Source: Chloroflexota bacterium (lineage in GTDB: Bacteria; Chloroflexota; Chloroflexia; Thermomicrobiales; UBA6265). From it: DNA of 5,357 nt. Made by a program: the position numbers and the translations under genes. Positions 4,190-5,357 of the stretch are shown here, in pieces. The number at the start of each line of letters is the position of its first letter. Position 1 is the stretch's first letter. Under the pieces are notes generated by a model. That model was not told where the DNA came from. It saw only the letters and a program-made list of their open reading frames with translations, and searched no databases. The DNA lies in contig JAEZJB010000368.1 of the NCBI GenBank assembly GCA_023415845.1, positions 1 through 5,357 on the forward strand, given 5' to 3'.

Positions 4190-5088
4190 TGTCCAGTCTC
4201 AGCAACGCGGCCACAATTCCGGCCGCTCCGTCCCGTGGTCGAACGGTTCGGTGGCAAGTGGTCGCTATCCCATTTCAGTGGATCGGGCGTCAACGCCTGG
4301 CCTTGATCGTTCCAGCCCTGATGCTCTGCGCCATCATCACCGTTTCGCTCCTGGCCGGCGTCCTCGCTCCATACAACCCAAACCAGCTCGACATGCAGAA
4401 CATGCTCGCCAAACCATCCTGGCAGCACCCACTCGGCACCGATCAACTCGGCCGCGATGTCCTCAGCCGGATCCTCTACGGTGGTCGCACCACCATCATC
4501 ATGTCCTTGCTCGGTACGGCAGCCATCGTCTCGATCGGCCTGCTGGTGGGCCTCCTGACCGGCTACATCGGCGGGAAGTTCGACCTCGTCGTCTCCACCC
4601 TGCTCACCGTCCTGCTGGCCGTTCCCAGCCTGCTGCTGACACTCGCCATCCTCGGCATCCTCGGCACCGGAAATGCGACGCTCCTGGTTGCTCTCATCGG
4701 GGGTGGCTGGGTCGCCCACGCCCGGATCTTCCGGTCGTCGGTCTTCACACTTCGCGAAAGCGCCTACGTCGAGGCGGCAGAATCGATCGGCGCCAGTCGT
4801 GCTCGCGTCCTCTTTCGCCACATCACGCCAAACCTCCTCACCACGGTCGTGGTTCTCGCGACGCTCGACCTTGGCGCCCTGATCCTGATCGTCACCAGCC
4901 TCAGTTTCCTCGGACTTGGCGTTCAACCTCCCAACGCAGACTGGGGAACCATGCTCAATGAGGCCCGTACCTACTTCGGCCAGTACCCCGTGCTTGCGCT
5001 CGCTCCCGGCATCTGCATCACCCTCGTCGCACTCCTCTGCAACCTCGTTGGGGACGCGCTTCGCGATCTCGTGGACGTTGGCCGCTGA
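4189..5088 (+). CDS. ABC transporter permease, DppC/OppC/NikC type
   Basis: Partner permease of the upstream gene, forming the heterodimeric channel of the importer. It has 299 residues, the usual length. A cytoplasmic N-terminus of about 36 residues leads to a first helix (38-60). Next comes the family signature HPLGTDQLGRDVLSRILYGGR (80-100), then helices near 102-126, 135-158, 163-176, 216-242 and 267-287. The EAA loop EAAESIGASRARVLFRHITPN (195-215) has the conserved Glu, Gly 201, His 211 and Pro-Asn 214-215. The C-terminus NLVGDALRDLVD is characteristic. The start is firm: the TAATG overlap places the ATG on the last base of the upstream stop codon, and GGAGGA (4175-4180) lies 8 nt before it, implying translational coupling and 1:1 synthesis. 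It shares transcription from the SAM-controlled promoter. Confidence 0.96.
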   Translation: MSSLSNAATIPAAPSRGRTVRWQVVAIPFQWIGRQRLALIVPALMLCAIITVSLLAGVLAPYNPNQLDMQNMLAKPSWQHPLGTDQLGRDVLSRILYGGRTTIIMSLLGTAAIVSIGLLVGLLTGYIGGKFDLVVSTLLTVLLAVPSLLLTLAILGILGTGNATLLVALIGGGWVAHARIFRSSVFTLRESAYVEAAESIGASRARVLFRHITPNLLTTVVVLATLDLGALILIVTSLSFLGLGVQPPNADWGTMLNEARTYFGQYPVLALAPGICITLVALLCNLVGDALRDLVDVGR

Positions 5089-5180
5089 ACGATCCGTTCA
5101 TGAGGAAAGGAAACCGCATGACCAGCTGTCATCACCGCTGAATGCCCTCACATCAGGTCCTGTTCTCGATGTCATTCGGC

Positions 5181-5200
5181 GCCGGTATTGAGTGTCCGGC
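5181..5200 (+). repeat. Small hairpin before the exported-protein gene
   Basis: GCCGG (5181-5185) pairs with CCGGC (5196-5200) around a 10-nt loop, touching the ribosome binding site AAAGGAG (5201-5207). The stem is short and lacks a T-run, so it is not a terminator. It might protect or process the mRNA between the permeases and the next gene, or be chance. Confidence 0.3.
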
Positions 5201-5217
5201 AAAGGAGTTAGTGACTG

Positions 5218-5357
5218 ATGAAGCGCCACCGTAGATCTCCATCGTTCTCGGCAGTATTCTTGCTCACGGTTCTGACCAGCCTGCTCTTGTCCGCCTCTCC
5301 ATGGGCAGTAACCGCTGCCCAGGAGTCGACCCCGGCTCACGTCCAGCTTGAGGACGG
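5218..5357 (+). CDS. Exported protein, probable solute-binding subunit (N-terminal fragment, runs off right edge)
   Basis: 46 codons are visible. The protein begins MKRHRRSPSFS, with a strongly basic n-region, followed by a hydrophobic core at about 12-26 (AVFLLTVLTSLLLSA) and a likely signal peptidase I site near AVTAA-Q (33-35). There is no lipobox Cys. It is therefore exported and not lipid-anchored through this signal. AAAGGAG (5201-5207) lies 10 nt before the ATG, and an in-frame TGA sits 3 nt upstream of it, fixing the start. It follows the permeases by 129 nt in the same direction, which makes the binding protein of this importer (DppA/OppA type) the best guess. The mature domain is outside the window, so another secreted protein is possible. 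Confidence 0.75.
   Translation, partial: MKRHRRSPSFSAVFLLTVLTSLLLSASPWAVTAAQESTPAHVQLED

Noticed and set aside
4128..4961. Long frames on both strands (up to 277 codons) inside the second permease
   Set aside because: They are out-of-frame shadows. The permease frame contains all family motifs, while these frames give Arg/His/Pro- or Asp/Glu-rich sequence with no pattern.
1..5357. CRISPR arrays, insertion sequences, integration of mobile DNA at the tRNA genes
   Set aside because: No regularly spaced repeats, no transposase or integrase frames, and no duplicated tRNA 3' ends were seen in the window.

Overview
The window is GC-rich bacterial DNA (roughly 60% by eye). It carries a translation and ribosome-rescue block on the left and a riboswitch-controlled ABC transporter operon on the right. 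The GC content, an S-box leader and a Dpp-type transporter in B-C order would suit a high-GC member of Chloroflexota (Thermomicrobia-like) or a similar phylum. This placement is an inference with modest confidence; no marker here settles it.

Left block (1-1828). The window opens with the likely N-terminus of a lipoprotein gene on the minus strand, running off the left edge, and a 10-bp inverted repeat. Then come tRNA-Arg(UCG), tRNA-Asp(GUC), smpB and ssrA (tmRNA), all on the plus strand. Both tRNAs and the tmRNA have an encoded CCA and are followed at once by a 12-13 bp terminator hairpin. SmpB and tmRNA are the two partners of trans-translation, and here the genes are neighbours. The tmRNA is complete (363 nt), with two recognisable pseudoknots and a 10-residue tag, ANKPQLAYAA.

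Middle (1829-2730). A small four-helix membrane protein is encoded on the minus strand, convergent with ssrA. Directly upstream of it, in the same direction, lies a doubtful 105-codon frame with a Cys-X2-Cys-X5-Cys cluster. Nothing else convincing is seen here.

Right block (2731-5357). A near-consensus sigma-70 promoter drives a complete SAM-I (S-box) riboswitch with its own attenuator. A structured, C-rich leader of 287 nt follows, then two permeases of the peptide/nickel (Dpp/Opp/Nik) ABC family overlapping by 1 nt, then the signal peptide of an exported protein, probably the solute-binding subunit, cut by the right edge. The simplest reading is that the transporter is made when S-adenosylmethionine is low, so its cargo is probably a source of methionine or sulfur. 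The ATPase genes are not in the window. The SAM-switched Dpp-type importer is the most interesting content; no wholly new system is evident.
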